Source: Streptomyces sclerotialus
Lineage (GTDB): Bacteria > Actinomycetota > Actinomycetes > Streptomycetales > Streptomycetaceae
DNA: 64,000 bases
Direction: 5' to 3'
Assembly: GCA_000719105.1 (NCBI GenBank)
Contig: JODX01000034.1
Span: forward strand, 18,448-82,447
Part shown: in pieces, positions 16,985-25,579 of the stretch
Layout of the letters: the number at the start of each line of letters is the position of its first letter
How positions within the stretch are numbered: position 1 is the stretch's first letter
The notes under the pieces: generated by a model
The model's database searches: none
Told to the model about the DNA's origin: nothing
What the model saw: only the letters and a program-made list of their open reading frames with translations
Program-made: the position numbers and the translations under genes

Positions 16985-18391
16985 TCACCGAAGTACTGCC
17001 GCCAACTCTTCCCCCACGGCGAGCAGGTCCCGGTCCGCATACGGAGCGCCGATGATTTGCACGCCGATCGGCAGCCCTTCCGCAGTCGTGGTCACCGGCA
17101 CGACCAGGCTGGGCAAGCCGACGTGACTGGTGAGGTTGGCCCAGCCCGTCTGGTCGAAGAAGCTGCGCTCCTGACCGTCGACCATAAGCGTGCGGCTGCC
17201 CGCAGGGATCGCGGCGGTGGGCGCGGCCGGCGTGATGAGGACGTCATACTCCGTGAAGAACCGCTGCCAGGTGGCCCGGAGGCGGGCGCGTTCCTCGACG
17301 GCGAGTAGCCAGGTGCGGTGTGTCTGGGTCCGGTGGCGGAGGAACGTCGCGCGGGGGCTCGTGTCCTCGTCCCGTAGTGCTCGTGCGGCCGCCAGTTCTT
17401 CGGCGGCGGCTTCGTCGGTGGCGGTGGCCGTCGCGGTGGCGTGCAGGAGCTGCTCGAACAGGCGTGTGGAGACGGAGAAGTCCACAGGTTCGGCGATGTG
17501 GCGGACCACGGCGCCGGCGCCGGACAGCACGTGTTCGGTGGTGGTGAGGGCCTTGGTGGTCGCGCTGTCGACCGGACAGCTCGGGTCCTCGGCCCAGATA
17601 GCGACGCGGAGCTGGTCGATGTGCTTGCTCGGCGTCGGCAGATCCACGCGCCAGGGCGTGTTCTCGCTCGGGGCCGGTGTCGTCAGCGCGGTGAGCAGCA
17701 GGTCGAGGTCGCGGGGGTCGCGGGCCAGGGGTCCGGGCGTCATCATGTCGCTGCTGGTGAGCCAGCCCGGCGGCCGCGGGATGTGTCCGCGGGCCGGGAC
17801 GAGCCCGTGCGTGGGTCGTAGAGCGTGGACGCCGCAGTAGTGAGCCGGGAGGCGGAGAGAGCCGGCGAGGTCGCTGCCGAGGTCGGCGGGCGTGAGGTGG
17901 GCGGCGACCGCCGCGGCCGGACCGCCGGAGGAGCCTCCGACCGTGCGAGCCGGGTCGTGAGGGTTGAGGGTGGGGCCGAAGAGAGCGTTGTCGGTGTGGA
18001 GGTCCTGGCAGTAGGCGGGGGTGTTGGTCTTGCCCATGATCACTGCCCCTTGGTGGCGGAGCCGGGCGACGGCGTCCGCGTCCTGCGCGGGCACGTGGTT
18101 CTGCAGGTCTTCGGCGCCGCTGGTGGTGCGCAGTCCGGCCGTTTCGAACGAGTCCTTGATGGTGAGTGGAAGGCCGTCGAGAACGCCGATGTTCTCGCCG
18201 CGGGCCCGGCGTTCGTCGGCGGCATGGGCGGCTTGACGGGCCGCGTCGTCGTCTCGGGTGACGACTGCGTTCACCGTGCTGGTGTCAATTCGGGCGAGAT
18301 GGAGATCGAGCAGCTCGCGGCTGGAGATTTCGCGGTGGTCAAGTGCGCGGAGCTGGACGTGCGCGGGCTGGAGTGACAGGTCCGTGGTCAT
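16985..18391 (-). CDS. Amidase (amidase-signature family)
   Basis: This 468-aa enzyme shows the complete Ser-cisSer-Lys catalytic triad of the amidase-signature family: Lys79 in LTIKDSFE, Ser154 in VGGSSGGPAAAVAA and Ser178 in GSDLAGSLR. The spacings (75 and 24 residues) are exactly those of characterised members. Such enzymes hydrolyse aliphatic or aromatic amides; the substrate is not predictable. No signal peptide is seen. The ATG at 18391 overlaps the stop of the upstream DUF6545-like gene (ATGA), so it is the last gene of a four-gene operon headed by an XRE regulator. Confidence 0.92.
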   Translation of the reverse strand: MTTDLSLQPAHVQLRALDHREISSRELLDLHLARIDTSTVNAVVTRDDDAARQAAHAADERRARGENIGVLDGLPLTIKDSFETAGLRTTSGAEDLQNHVPAQDADAVARLRHQGAVIMGKTNTPAYCQDLHTDNALFGPTLNPHDPARTVGGSSGGPAAAVAAHLTPADLGSDLAGSLRLPAHYCGVHALRPTHGLVPARGHIPRPPGWLTSSDMMTPGPLARDPRDLDLLLTALTTPAPSENTPWRVDLPTPSKHIDQLRVAIWAEDPSCPVDSATTKALTTTEHVLSGAGAVVRHIAEPVDFSVSTRLFEQLLHATATATATDEAAAEELAAARALRDEDTSPRATFLRHRTQTHRTWLLAVEERARLRATWQRFFTEYDVLITPAAPTAAIPAGSRTLMVDGQERSFFDQTGWANLTSHVGLPSLVVPVTTTAEGLPIGVQIIGAPYADRDLLAVGEELAAVLR

Positions 18392-19596
18392 GCGGTGGCT
18401 CGCTCGGGGTGGGGGGTGCGGGCGGTTTCGGTGGGAAGGTGTCGGGCGACGGCGAGGAGGGCCTCGATGTCGTCCATTGGCCGGCTGGCTTGACGTTCGA
18501 CGTCGGCGAAGTCAGTGAGCCGGTCGGTGTCAGGGCGGGCACCATCGGCTCGGGCGGCGATGCCGGCCCGGATCTGGTCGGCGGTGACGGCGGCGTTCAG
18601 CTCGTCGCCGTGCAGGCCCCTCGCGCGGTGGTGGGCCTCGCTGGTTTCGCGGACCCCGACATCGAGGTACGGGCGGATGACGAAGCGGCCGTCGCCGATC
18701 TCGACCGCGCGTCGGTAGAGCTTGATTGCGATGCCTCGGAAGCGGCGACGCTGGTCGGGGTCGGCGCGGTCGATCGGGAGGGCGATCTCGGGTGCCTCGC
18801 TGTAGAACGCCAGCCACAGGGGGCGCAGGCGGTGGTAGCTGCGGTGCTGTTTGATCCTGTACTGGATGCTGCGGGCCTGGTCGGAGAGGGTGGGCACGAG
18901 CCAGCCTACGAGCGTCAGCATGGCGCCCACGTCGCCGCAGGTCCACGCGAAGCCCTCCCAGGCGTGGAGAGAAGCGCCGAAGGTTCCCGCGATCACATTG
19001 CCGATCCGTACAGCGCTGTATCCGAGGGTGACCACGGCACCGAGAGCGACGACGCTCAGACCGACGCGAACGGAAGTGTGGGTACTGCGCCGGGCGAACC
19101 GCCAGCAAGCTCGGGCGAGGAACAGCTCCCCGAGGGTGTACGCCGTGACGTACAAGGTGAGGTACGCGGCATACACGTCGTCGTGCGCGTAGTACAGGGT
19201 GAAGTCGATCGGTCGCGGTGCGCTGGGCGTGAGCAGGGCGAAGAGCACCAGGAGTCCCGCGATGACCGCCAGGCCGACGCCGAGCCATGCTCGCGCTCTC
19301 CTCCGCGCGACGTCCGACGGCGAGCCCCAGTAGGTCAGAACCACCTGCTGGCAGACCAGGAGGCCGACCACGCACCCGTGGGCCAGGGGGACGGACAGGT
19401 TCACGGTGCCCAGAACGCGGTCGAGGTGCTGCCATATCGGTGTGATGGAGAACAGGAACGACAGTCCTGAGAGCAGGAATACGGCGGCCAGGGCCGTCGA
19501 GGCGGGGTCTCGGCGACGGGCGGGCAAGTCCCGGAGGAGGCAGAGGAACCCCAGGATCGCGACGACGAGGCTGATCGGGTGGAGCAGGTCCTTCAC
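18388..19596 (-). CDS. Membrane protein of the DUF6545/MAB_1171c type
   Basis: This 402-aa protein has about seven N-terminal membrane helices (first: DLLHPISLVVAILGFLCLL) and a ~170-residue cytoplasmic tail rich in charged residues (RSIQYRIKQHRSYHRLRPLW). This is the pattern of MAB_1171c-family putative transporters. In actinomycetes these usually sit next to ImmA-type peptidases and XRE regulators, as here, and their function is unknown. The GTG at 19596 overlaps the stop of the upstream metallopeptidase gene (GTGA), with GGGAGGCG as ribosome site. Confidence 0.75.
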   Translation of the reverse strand: MKDLLHPISLVVAILGFLCLLRDLPARRRDPASTALAAVFLLSGLSFLFSITPIWQHLDRVLGTVNLSVPLAHGCVVGLLVCQQVVLTYWGSPSDVARRRARAWLGVGLAVIAGLLVLFALLTPSAPRPIDFTLYYAHDDVYAAYLTLYVTAYTLGELFLARACWRFARRSTHTSVRVGLSVVALGAVVTLGYSAVRIGNVIAGTFGASLHAWEGFAWTCGDVGAMLTLVGWLVPTLSDQARSIQYRIKQHRSYHRLRPLWLAFYSEAPEIALPIDRADPDQRRRFRGIAIKLYRRAVEIGDGRFVIRPYLDVGVRETSEAHHRARGLHGDELNAAVTADQIRAGIAARADGARPDTDRLTDFADVERQASRPMDDIEALLAVARHLPTETARTPHPERATA

Positions 19597-20105
19597 CGTC
19601 GCGCCTCCCGTCGAGGCAGCAGCGTGTGCGTGACCCGGTCCTGCACATCGTCCCCGGTGGGCTCGTCGCTGCGCAGCCAGTGATCGATGATCTGGCGCTG
19701 CAGGAGCGAGGCGAGGAGCTCCGTCTCGCGCTCCTCGGCCTCGTCGTACTTGGTCCGCCCGAGCATCATCTGCACGACCGCCGGATCCATGGTGGTGATC
19801 AGGCTCGGTGCGAGAGTCGCCAGCGAGCGGGACTCGTGATGCCCGAGCAGCAGGTGGCTGAACTCGTGGGCGATGATGTGGTCCTGGTGCAGAGGGCTGG
19901 TCCGCGGGTCGTAGAACACGTAGACGGCTCTCTCGGTCACGGCACATGCCCCGCAGACCGACGCGGTCTGCTCTCTGGGCTCCAGCACCACCGTGCGACC
20001 CGTGCGACGAGATACCTCGTCCCGTAGGTCCCGGACGCTTGTGACATGAGGGAGATTCAGTTCGGCCAGGAGATCATCCTGGCGCCGCCTACGTACAGAC
20101 CACAT
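19593..20105 (-). CDS. ImmA/IrrE-type metallopeptidase
   Basis: This 170-aa protein carries the zinc-protease motif HEFSHLLLGH near residue 81 (HExxH). The preceding ERAVYVFYDP strand is typical of the ImmA/IrrE family. ImmA proteins cleave XRE-type repressors and so relieve repression; the neighbouring regulator is the natural candidate. The ATG at 20105 has GAGGAAC upstream. No signal peptide is present. The gene is translationally coupled to the downstream membrane protein. Confidence 0.85.
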   Translation of the reverse strand: MWSVRRRRQDDLLAELNLPHVTSVRDLRDEVSRRTGRTVVLEPREQTASVCGACAVTERAVYVFYDPRTSPLHQDHIIAHEFSHLLLGHHESRSLATLAPSLITTMDPAVVQMMLGRTKYDEAEERETELLASLLQRQIIDHWLRSDEPTGDDVQDRVTHTLLPRREARR

Positions 20106-20147
20106 CGCTGTTCCTCGATCGCTTCCTCAACTGCAGCCGAGAGCCGG

Positions 20148-20588
20148 CTACTCGGGGGGCGGCAGCCCCTCCATCTTTCGCACGCCATCCACGAGACCAA
20201 GAACCGCGTCCTTGCCGTCCGCCGAGACATCGGAGAGACGAAGGAGCACGTTCTTGATCTTCGTGTCGCGGAGCAACGCCAGCAACTTCAGCTCCTGCGC
20301 GGTCTTCTCGGCGACTTCGTCGTCGAACCAGTAAGCAGCGGGGACGCCGAAGAACGTCGCCAGCGCTTCGAGATGACGCATCGTCGGGTTGTCGCGGCGG
20401 CCGGTGCGCAGCATCCACAGATAGGTGGGCGTCACCGTCTCGAGCCCTCGTTCGGCCATCAGCTCGGCCACTTCGGCGTTGCTGTACGGGCCGCGCTCGG
20501 GCGGGTGCACCGCATCAAACAGGCGGTTGAGCCGGTCACTGAGCTTCCGCGCACGCGGACTCATCGACCCCTCTGTCGGCTCTCTCAT
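20148..20588 (-). CDS. XRE-family helix-turn-helix regulator
   Basis: This 146-aa protein has a Cro/cI-type HTH in its first half: SNAEVAELMAERG, then TYLWMLRTGRRDNPTMRHLE, then ALATFFGVPAAYW. The C-terminal half (DEVAEKTAQELKLLALLRD) is helical and probably mediates dimerisation or ImmA recognition. The ATG at 20588 follows GGAGAGGATC; an internal ATG at 20564 (MSPRAR) is also plausible. It heads the XRE-ImmA-DUF6545-amidase operon, and autoregulation is likely but not shown. Confidence 0.8.
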   Translation of the reverse strand: MREPTEGSMSPRARKLSDRLNRLFDAVHPPERGPYSNAEVAELMAERGLETVTPTYLWMLRTGRRDNPTMRHLEALATFFGVPAAYWFDDEVAEKTAQELKLLALLRDTKIKNVLLRLSDVSADGKDAVLGLVDGVRKMEGLPPPE

Positions 20589-21345
20589 GATCCTCTCCAG
20601 GCCGGGATCCATAGCAGTTCGATCACTGCCCTCCGAGATTAACACCAGTTGACTCACCGTTCTGACGTGTGGAAAGTTCTTCCTCACCAGCACGTTTCTG
20701 CGTGGCGCACGCCGCCCTTCGGGGCGGTCAGTCTGCGTTTACCGGGTTCACCGGCACGGGCACGCTGGGCGTCGTGGCGCAAGCCACCGCCGCCCAGCGC
20801 CTCACGTCATGCCCGGCAGTGGCAGTGCAGGAGTTGATCAACGTTCGACGGGGAAGCGTGGGAGCGACAGTGGGCACACCTCATCCACGTTGCGCTGCCA
20901 ACCTGGGGAATCCCAATCCCTCGCCCCATGCCGGGCCTTCCGGCGCGCATCGAGCATTCCGGGCAACCGCGGCTACGGACCGCCTGGAGGCTCTGCGGCA
21001 GCGTGTACCGAGTTTCGCGAGCGACTGTGAAAGCGAGCGTTCGCACTCGTCACACTCTGCAACCACTACAGAGATTGAGAACCAAGTATGGATCTTGACA
21101 CGGGTCCGTGCGTATGTTCGTCGTCCCCAGGCGGCTTGCCCGGCGCCACGAACGTAAGGAGCACACAGGTACCGATCAACTCGCGAGATCCGCATACAGC
21201 GACGGCGCCCGAGAGCGGCTACTCCCGGACGCCGAACGCTGAATGGCACAACCGCCCCGGCTAGGGCGGCTATTGCCCACCATCACCACGCTGATCCCTT
21301 CCACGGGGCACGTCAGCGTGGCAACACTGCGAAAGGGATTGTTGC
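20589..21345. other. Intergenic region at the left flank of the mobilizable element
   Basis: About 750 bp separate the minus-strand XRE operon from the plus-strand element genes. One minus-strand frame at 21046-20807 (79 codons) contains CPEC and CAHC pairs, which could be a small zinc-ribbon protein, but it lacks a clear ribosome site and I do not call it. No tRNA gene or att-like repeat was recognised. The boundary of the element probably lies here. Confidence 0.4.
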
Positions 21346-21492
21346 ATGCCTCCTGTCCTGCGCAAAAAGCCCGACCGCCTGGGCTGCACGGCAGCCACCT
21401 GGGGCTGGATGCCTTCCTACCCCGAGGCAGAGCACATCACCAGGGCTTCGGTGAACCACCCGTCCCGCCTCCTCAGCAGGAGCGGCCGATGA
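21346..21492 (+). CDS. Small protein translationally coupled to the element's HTH gene
   Basis: A 48-codon frame starts at ATG 21346 (MPPVLRKKPDRLGCT) with GAAAGGGA about nine bases upstream. It ends in a TGA at 21490-21492 that overlaps the ATG of the next gene. That overlap, the ribosome site and a non-random composition (WGWMPSYPEAEHITRASVNH) argue it is real. It has no recognised domain. A regulatory or coupling role for the downstream initiator-like gene is inference. Confidence 0.5.
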   Translation: MPPVLRKKPDRLGCTAATWGWMPSYPEAEHITRASVNHPSRLLSRSGR

Positions 21493-22385
21493 GCGTCGAT
21501 GCCCGCGAGTGGGTGTGGGAGCACAGCACCAGCAAAGGAACCGCACGCCTGGTCCTGCTGTCGATCGCCGACCGGGTGGCCGACGAGCAGTGCATCGCCT
21601 GGGCCTCCCTGGCCAGCCTGGCGCAGCGCACGCGAGCCTCACGGTCCACGGTGCGCGAAGCACTCGACCGGCTGCTCGGCAGCGGCGAGCTGGAGCAGCT
21701 CTACGACCTCACCGGCCCGCAACGCAGCACGGTCTACCGACTGCCACTCGTAGCGAAAGCGCTGGCGGAAGCCGCGCGGCAGCAGGAGAAGGACGACGCA
21801 GCCACACCGCCGGACGCGCACGCCGAGGTTGACCTGGCACCTCGGATCTCGGCTCTGCGACGGTACGGAATCCGTTCCCGTGAGGTACCGGCCTACCCGG
21901 CCACATACCGGAAACCGGCAGGTGCGGAATCCGGCCCCTCCCGCCGGAAACCGGCACCCCGACGTACCGAAGACCGGCACAGCGATGGACCGGAAACCGG
22001 CCCCCAGAACCGTAGTGATCGAAAGGTGAACCGTAGGTACAGCAGTGGTGGTACCGCCGTCACCCCGGCCGGCGAGTGGCAGATCGACCCAGCCACCCAC
22101 GCCTGGGCCAGCCATCAGGGGCACCTCACCCGCCTCGGCGAGGAGGGCCTGCGCACCGCCGACGAGAAATGGCGTGCCTACCGGGCCGACTGGAAACCCC
22201 GGTCGGCTGCTGCCTGGGCTGCCGACTGGCGTTCCTGGATCGCCCGGGAGCATGCCCCGGGCCGCCCGAACCTGCACTCCCCACCCGGCACCGACGGCCC
22301 CGCACCGCGAGGCGGCATGACCCGCGCCGAGGCCCACACCGCCGCCCTCCTCGCCGCCCTCGACGAGCCGACCGAATCGGAGTAG
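21489..22385 (+). CDS. Replication-initiator-like winged-helix protein of the mobile element
   Basis: This 298-aa protein starts MSVDAREWVWEHSTSKGTAR with AGGAG seven bases upstream. Residues 1-80 form a winged helix (LASLAQRTRASRSTVREALDRLLG) like those of helix-turn-helix replication or transfer proteins of actinobacterial elements. A low-complexity Pro/Arg-rich middle (~125-185) is followed by a C-terminal domain with WASHQGHLTRLGEEGLRTAD and AAWAADWRSWIAREH, which resembles C-terminal parts of phage or plasmid replication proteins. The middle part is encoded by iteron-like repeats. An origin-binding role is inference. Confidence 0.6.
   Translation: MSVDAREWVWEHSTSKGTARLVLLSIADRVADEQCIAWASLASLAQRTRASRSTVREALDRLLGSGELEQLYDLTGPQRSTVYRLPLVAKALAEAARQQEKDDAATPPDAHAEVDLAPRISALRRYGIRSREVPAYPATYRKPAGAESGPSRRKPAPRRTEDRHSDGPETGPQNRSDRKVNRRYSSGGTAVTPAGEWQIDPATHAWASHQGHLTRLGEEGLRTADEKWRAYRADWKPRSAAAWAADWRSWIAREHAPGRPNLHSPPGTDGPAPRGGMTRAEAHTAALLAALDEPTESE
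21863..22002 (+). repeat. Iteron-like repeats, consensus ACCGGAAACCGGCA
   Basis: Five close copies of a 14-base unit stand at 21907 (ACCGGAAACCGGCA), 21923 (TGCGGAATCCGGCC), 21943 (GCCGGAAACCGGCA), 21966 (ACCGAAGACCGGCA) and 21989 (ACCGGAAACCGGCC). A weaker sixth stands at 21863 (GTACGGAATCCGTT). Spacings are 16, 20, 23 and 23 bases. The units are near-palindromic, which suits a protein-binding site. They lie inside the coding sequence of the initiator-like gene, where some actinomycete elements keep their replication origin. Confidence 0.6.
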
Positions 22386-22387
22386 CC

Positions 22388-23107
22388 ATGGACCGCCGCG
22401 AAATCGCCGCCCTGCTGGCCTACATCGGCCGACTCGATCCCCGCACCATTCGCACCGACCAGGGCGAGGCCCGCGACCAACTCGCCCAGTGGTACGAGCT
22501 GCTCGCCGACGTGCCCCTGGCCACGCCGTACGGCTGGGACGCCCGTATCACCGCCCGCCGGCACATCCGCGTCTCGCCGTACCAGATCCTGCCCGCGGAC
22601 ATCGCCCGCCCATGGGAGAGCTACCGACGCGACCGCCTGGAGCGGCACACCGACCCCACTCCGTCCGCAGACCCGGACGACCAGGCGGCTTGGACCGCCG
22701 AGCTGGCCGGCACCCGGCGCGCAGTCGCCAGCGGCGGTGCTCAGCCCGCGCAGTACCAGCAGCTCACCAGCCGTCGGATCGACCCAGAGCTGGAGGCGAG
22801 GCTGCGAGAAGTCGGCTCCTGCATCCCGCCGGAAGCCCGGGCCGCCCTCGCGCCCTATCGGCCCGCCCGTGCGGCCCGGGAAGCCGCCGTCTCCCAGGGG
22901 CAGCCCGACGCGCTCTCGGTCCGGTGCGAATGGTGCGACGCCGAGGTCGGTGAGCCGTGCCGCCGCCGACAGGTCGGCCCCGAGGGCACGGCACGCGACA
23001 ACACCCCGCGCACAAAACCGCACCCCGGCCGCTTGGACCTCGCCGCAGCGCAGCGCACCCCGCAGGCCCAAGCCACCCAGCAGGCTCAACAGCCCGCAAT
23101 GGTCTGA
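22388..23107 (+). CDS. Zinc-finger protein of the mobile element
   Basis: This 239-aa protein begins two bases after the previous stop (MDRREIAALLAYIGRLDPRT). Its C-terminal part has CEWCDAEVGEPCRRRQV followed by a His in KPHPGR, the C-x2-C...C...H finger common in small proteins of actinobacterial plasmids, ICEs and phages. The N-terminal 150 residues are helical and unassigned. The gene lies in the run of same-strand element genes; a DNA- or RNA-binding role is likely from the finger. Confidence 0.6.
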   Translation: MDRREIAALLAYIGRLDPRTIRTDQGEARDQLAQWYELLADVPLATPYGWDARITARRHIRVSPYQILPADIARPWESYRRDRLERHTDPTPSADPDDQAAWTAELAGTRRAVASGGAQPAQYQQLTSRRIDPELEARLREVGSCIPPEARAALAPYRPARAAREAAVSQGQPDALSVRCEWCDAEVGEPCRRRQVGPEGTARDNTPRTKPHPGRLDLAAAQRTPQAQATQQAQQPAMV

Positions 23108-23267
23108 CCATTACCTCGCCGGTGCACACATCTGGTGCACCGCCTCCCTCACACCACCGTTCCGCCCCGGCTGCGGCGCCCTACCCAGCGCCGCAGCCGA
23201 CACCCGACCCCGCGTCCGCCCACCGCCGACTCCGACCGGCCGGCGCGGCAGCACATCGGAGACCACC

Positions 23268-23909
23268 TTGCACCACATCACCACGCACGACGCGCCGACC
23301 ACCGGCCTGCGCGGCATCGGCGACATCAGCTGGCATGCCCGTAGCGCGTGCCACGGCATGGAGCCCGAGGACGCCGACGCCGTCTTCTTCCCGCTGCCAC
23401 GGGACCACGAGGCCATCGCCGAGGCGAAGGAGCTGTGCGCCGCATGTCCGGTCCGCCGCGACTGCCTCAACTACGCCTTGGAGAACAGCCTGAAGGAGGG
23501 CATCTGGGGCGGGCTCACCGAGGCCGAGCGGCGCCCCTGGCACAACGGACTGCCTCGGCGCCTCGACTACAGCCGCGTGCTCGCCTTCTTCAACGGACGC
23601 GACGTGCATCTGACCGAGGCCGAACGCCAAGTCGTCATCGACCACGCGTACGTCCGTGGCTGGCGCCCCGACCGGCTCGCCGGCGCCCTCCAGATCAGCC
23701 ACAAGTACGCCCGTGACCTGCTGCGGCAGGCCGCCAACAAGGTGTTCGACAGGGACCGGACCCTCGGCGTGCCAAGGCGCAAGAAGAGGACGTCGCAGGC
23801 CTCCCCGACAACGGGCCGGCCCGCGACCACCGAACCCGGCATGAGACGGCCCGTATCCCGTCCGGTGACGTCGGCTTCCGTGCACGCCCTCTCCCGAAAG
23901 GCCGCATGA
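23268..23909 (+). CDS. WhiB-family iron-sulfur regulator with C-terminal HTH extension
   Basis: This 213-aa protein has the four cluster-binding Cys of WhiB proteins (ARSACHG; then CAACPVRRDCLNYA) and the turn motif GIWGGLTEAER. These normally hold a [4Fe-4S] cluster and contact sigma-70 region 4. Unlike plain WhiB proteins (~80-120 aa), it continues with VLAFFNGRDVHLTEAE and DRLAGALQISHKYARDLLRQ, a helix-turn-helix-like region, then a basic tail. The start is a TTG at 23268, with GGAG upstream; no ATG or GTG is suitably placed. The stop overlaps the next gene (ATGA). Confidence 0.8.
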   Translation: MHHITTHDAPTTGLRGIGDISWHARSACHGMEPEDADAVFFPLPRDHEAIAEAKELCAACPVRRDCLNYALENSLKEGIWGGLTEAERRPWHNGLPRRLDYSRVLAFFNGRDVHLTEAERQVVIDHAYVRGWRPDRLAGALQISHKYARDLLRQAANKVFDRDRTLGVPRRKKRTSQASPTTGRPATTEPGMRRPVSRPVTSASVHALSRKAA

Positions 23910-25579
23910 CTCACCTTGTCCTGTCCCTCGGTGCCGTACCGGACCTGTCCCTCATCCTCGCCATCGGCGTCCCCATCACCATCTCGACCCTGGCTCTGGC
24001 CCTGACCGGCTGGGTGATCCGCCGCCGGAGAACACGCCCGCGGAATCGTTCGGGCAGCCCGGCGGTCAAGGTCGCGGCGCTCGCCGCGCTCGGCTGTACC
24101 GCCTACAGCGCCGACACCTCATGGCGATTCGCCGCCGACTACCTCGACATGGCCGGCACCGCCGAGCGCGCTGCGATGTTCGGCGCAGCCGAACTCGCCC
24201 TCTTCGCTACCGCGCTCATGGCTCGGCAGAACCTCTCGGTCCAAGGGGCACCCGGACTGCCGGGCACCCTGGTCTGGGTCATCACCGGCGTACAGGTGAT
24301 CCCCGCCTACGCCGAGAGCGGTCCCGTCGGCGGCACGGTCCGTGCCTTCGTCGGCCCCATCATGGCGGCGATGCTGTGGCATCTCGCCATGGGTATCGAG
24401 CTGCGACTGCGTACCCCCGGAGCAGCCTCACACGGCCTGATCGCCACCCTCGGACGGGAGGTGCGCGAGCGACTGCTGTCCCGCCTCGGCATCGCCGCCC
24501 GGGACCGCGACGCCGCCCAGATCACCCGCGACCGGGCCACCGCCCGCGCCGTCGCCCTCGCGGCCCGCCTCGCCGAGTGCACTTCGGAGCAACAGCAGAG
24601 CTGGCACGGCCGACGACTCACGAGACGGCTGTCGAAGGCGATCGGCAGGGCTTCAGTCGGGACGGACCCCGCCCAGCGCGCCGAGCTGCTCGACCAGCTC
24701 GCCGCCCGTCGGCACGCACTCGCGCTCGCCACGGTTTCCTTGCCCTCGCCGTGGTCCCCGCATCACGACAGTAGGACGACCGCTACGGTCCCCGCGCCGG
24801 AGGCCCGCATCCCCGCGGTCCCCATCGGCTGTCGCCGCGATGGCGCCGAACCGATCGGGGACCGGGGACTGCACCAGAGGAGGGGACCGGTCCCCCGAAC
24901 CACAGAGCGGGACGCGGGGACTCGGGACCCTGGCACAGGGACCGGAGACCGTGGTGCGGGGACCGGGGCTGGGGCTGGGGACCGTGGTATGGGGACCGGG
25001 GCCGTCAAGCCGACGTCCAACGAGTGGCCCAAAAATCACGCGGGGACCGGTTGCCACTCGTTTGTCATCCCTGCTCAGGCCCATGGGCCGCACCGGAGAC
25101 CGCAAGAGGCCGAGTCAGGGACCGAACTCACCGGAGACCGGGAACCGAGCAACCCTGACACGGAGACCGTTCCCGGGGACCAGGCACCGAGCAACCCGGA
25201 CACCGGAACCGAAGCCACCGGGGACCGGGGACACAAGGCCTCCCTCAACCGGAGGCCTACCACGAAGGCCAGAAGCAACGCCAAGTCCGACGCTCGGTCC
25301 CGCAACACTCGGTCCCGCGACGCTCGGACCCGCACCTCGCACGCGCAGCGTCCCCCGCAGGAGCTGCAGGAGTCCGTGGACCAGCTCATCAAGCAGGTCC
25401 GCCCTCATGTCCCCGCCCTGCTCGACCGGGACGGCAACGAGTCCGTCACTCGGGTCCAGCTGAGGGAGATCCTCCGGCGCGAGGGCCTCAAGGGCGTCCG
25501 GAACGACCGCCTGGGCCTCGTTCTCCAGCAGCTGCGGAGCGTCGAAGGCACCACGAACACAAGGAACACCGCACGATGA
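23906..25579 (+). CDS. Integral membrane protein of the mobile element (DUF2637-like) with repetitive tail
   Basis: This 557-aa protein opens with five or so membrane helices (LSLILAIGVPITISTLALAL; VWVITGVQVIP; GPIMAAMLWHLAMGIEL). A charged helical segment (~190-275) follows, then a ~180-residue low-complexity region rich in Gly, Thr, Asp and Arg. It ends with a ~65-residue helical domain (LQESVDQLIKQVRPHVPALL). DUF2637-like proteins are frequent in Streptomyces plasmids and integrative elements, and a role in intramycelial spread (Spd-like) has been proposed for such proteins. ATG 23906 overlaps the WhiB stop. Confidence 0.6.
   Translation: MTHLVLSLGAVPDLSLILAIGVPITISTLALALTGWVIRRRRTRPRNRSGSPAVKVAALAALGCTAYSADTSWRFAADYLDMAGTAERAAMFGAAELALFATALMARQNLSVQGAPGLPGTLVWVITGVQVIPAYAESGPVGGTVRAFVGPIMAAMLWHLAMGIELRLRTPGAASHGLIATLGREVRERLLSRLGIAARDRDAAQITRDRATARAVALAARLAECTSEQQQSWHGRRLTRRLSKAIGRASVGTDPAQRAELLDQLAARRHALALATVSLPSPWSPHHDSRTTATVPAPEARIPAVPIGCRRDGAEPIGDRGLHQRRGPVPRTTERDAGTRDPGTGTGDRGAGTGAGAGDRGMGTGAVKPTSNEWPKNHAGTGCHSFVIPAQAHGPHRRPQEAESGTELTGDREPSNPDTETVPGDQAPSNPDTGTEATGDRGHKASLNRRPTTKARSNAKSDARSRNTRSRDARTRTSHAQRPPQELQESVDQLIKQVRPHVPALLDRDGNESVTRVQLREILRREGLKGVRNDRLGLVLQQLRSVEGTTNTRNTAR
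24840..25220 (+). repeat. Imperfect tandem array of GGGGACCGG-type units
   Basis: Within the preceding gene, variants of GGGGACCGG/GGGGACCGT recur about every 9-30 bases (for example around 24858, 24953, 24975, 25030 and 25215). The array produces the Gly-Thr-Gly-Asp-Arg-rich protein tail. It is probably slippage-prone coding DNA rather than a binding site. Confidence 0.5.

Noticed and set aside
20807..21046. 79-codon minus-strand frame with CPEC and CAHC
   Set aside because: The Cys pairs are suggestive of a zinc ribbon, but there is no good ribosome site and I could not match it to a family.
21863..22002. CRISPR-like reading of the 14-base repeats
   Set aside because: Units are too short, spacings of 2-9 bases between them are not spacer-like, and the region is coding.
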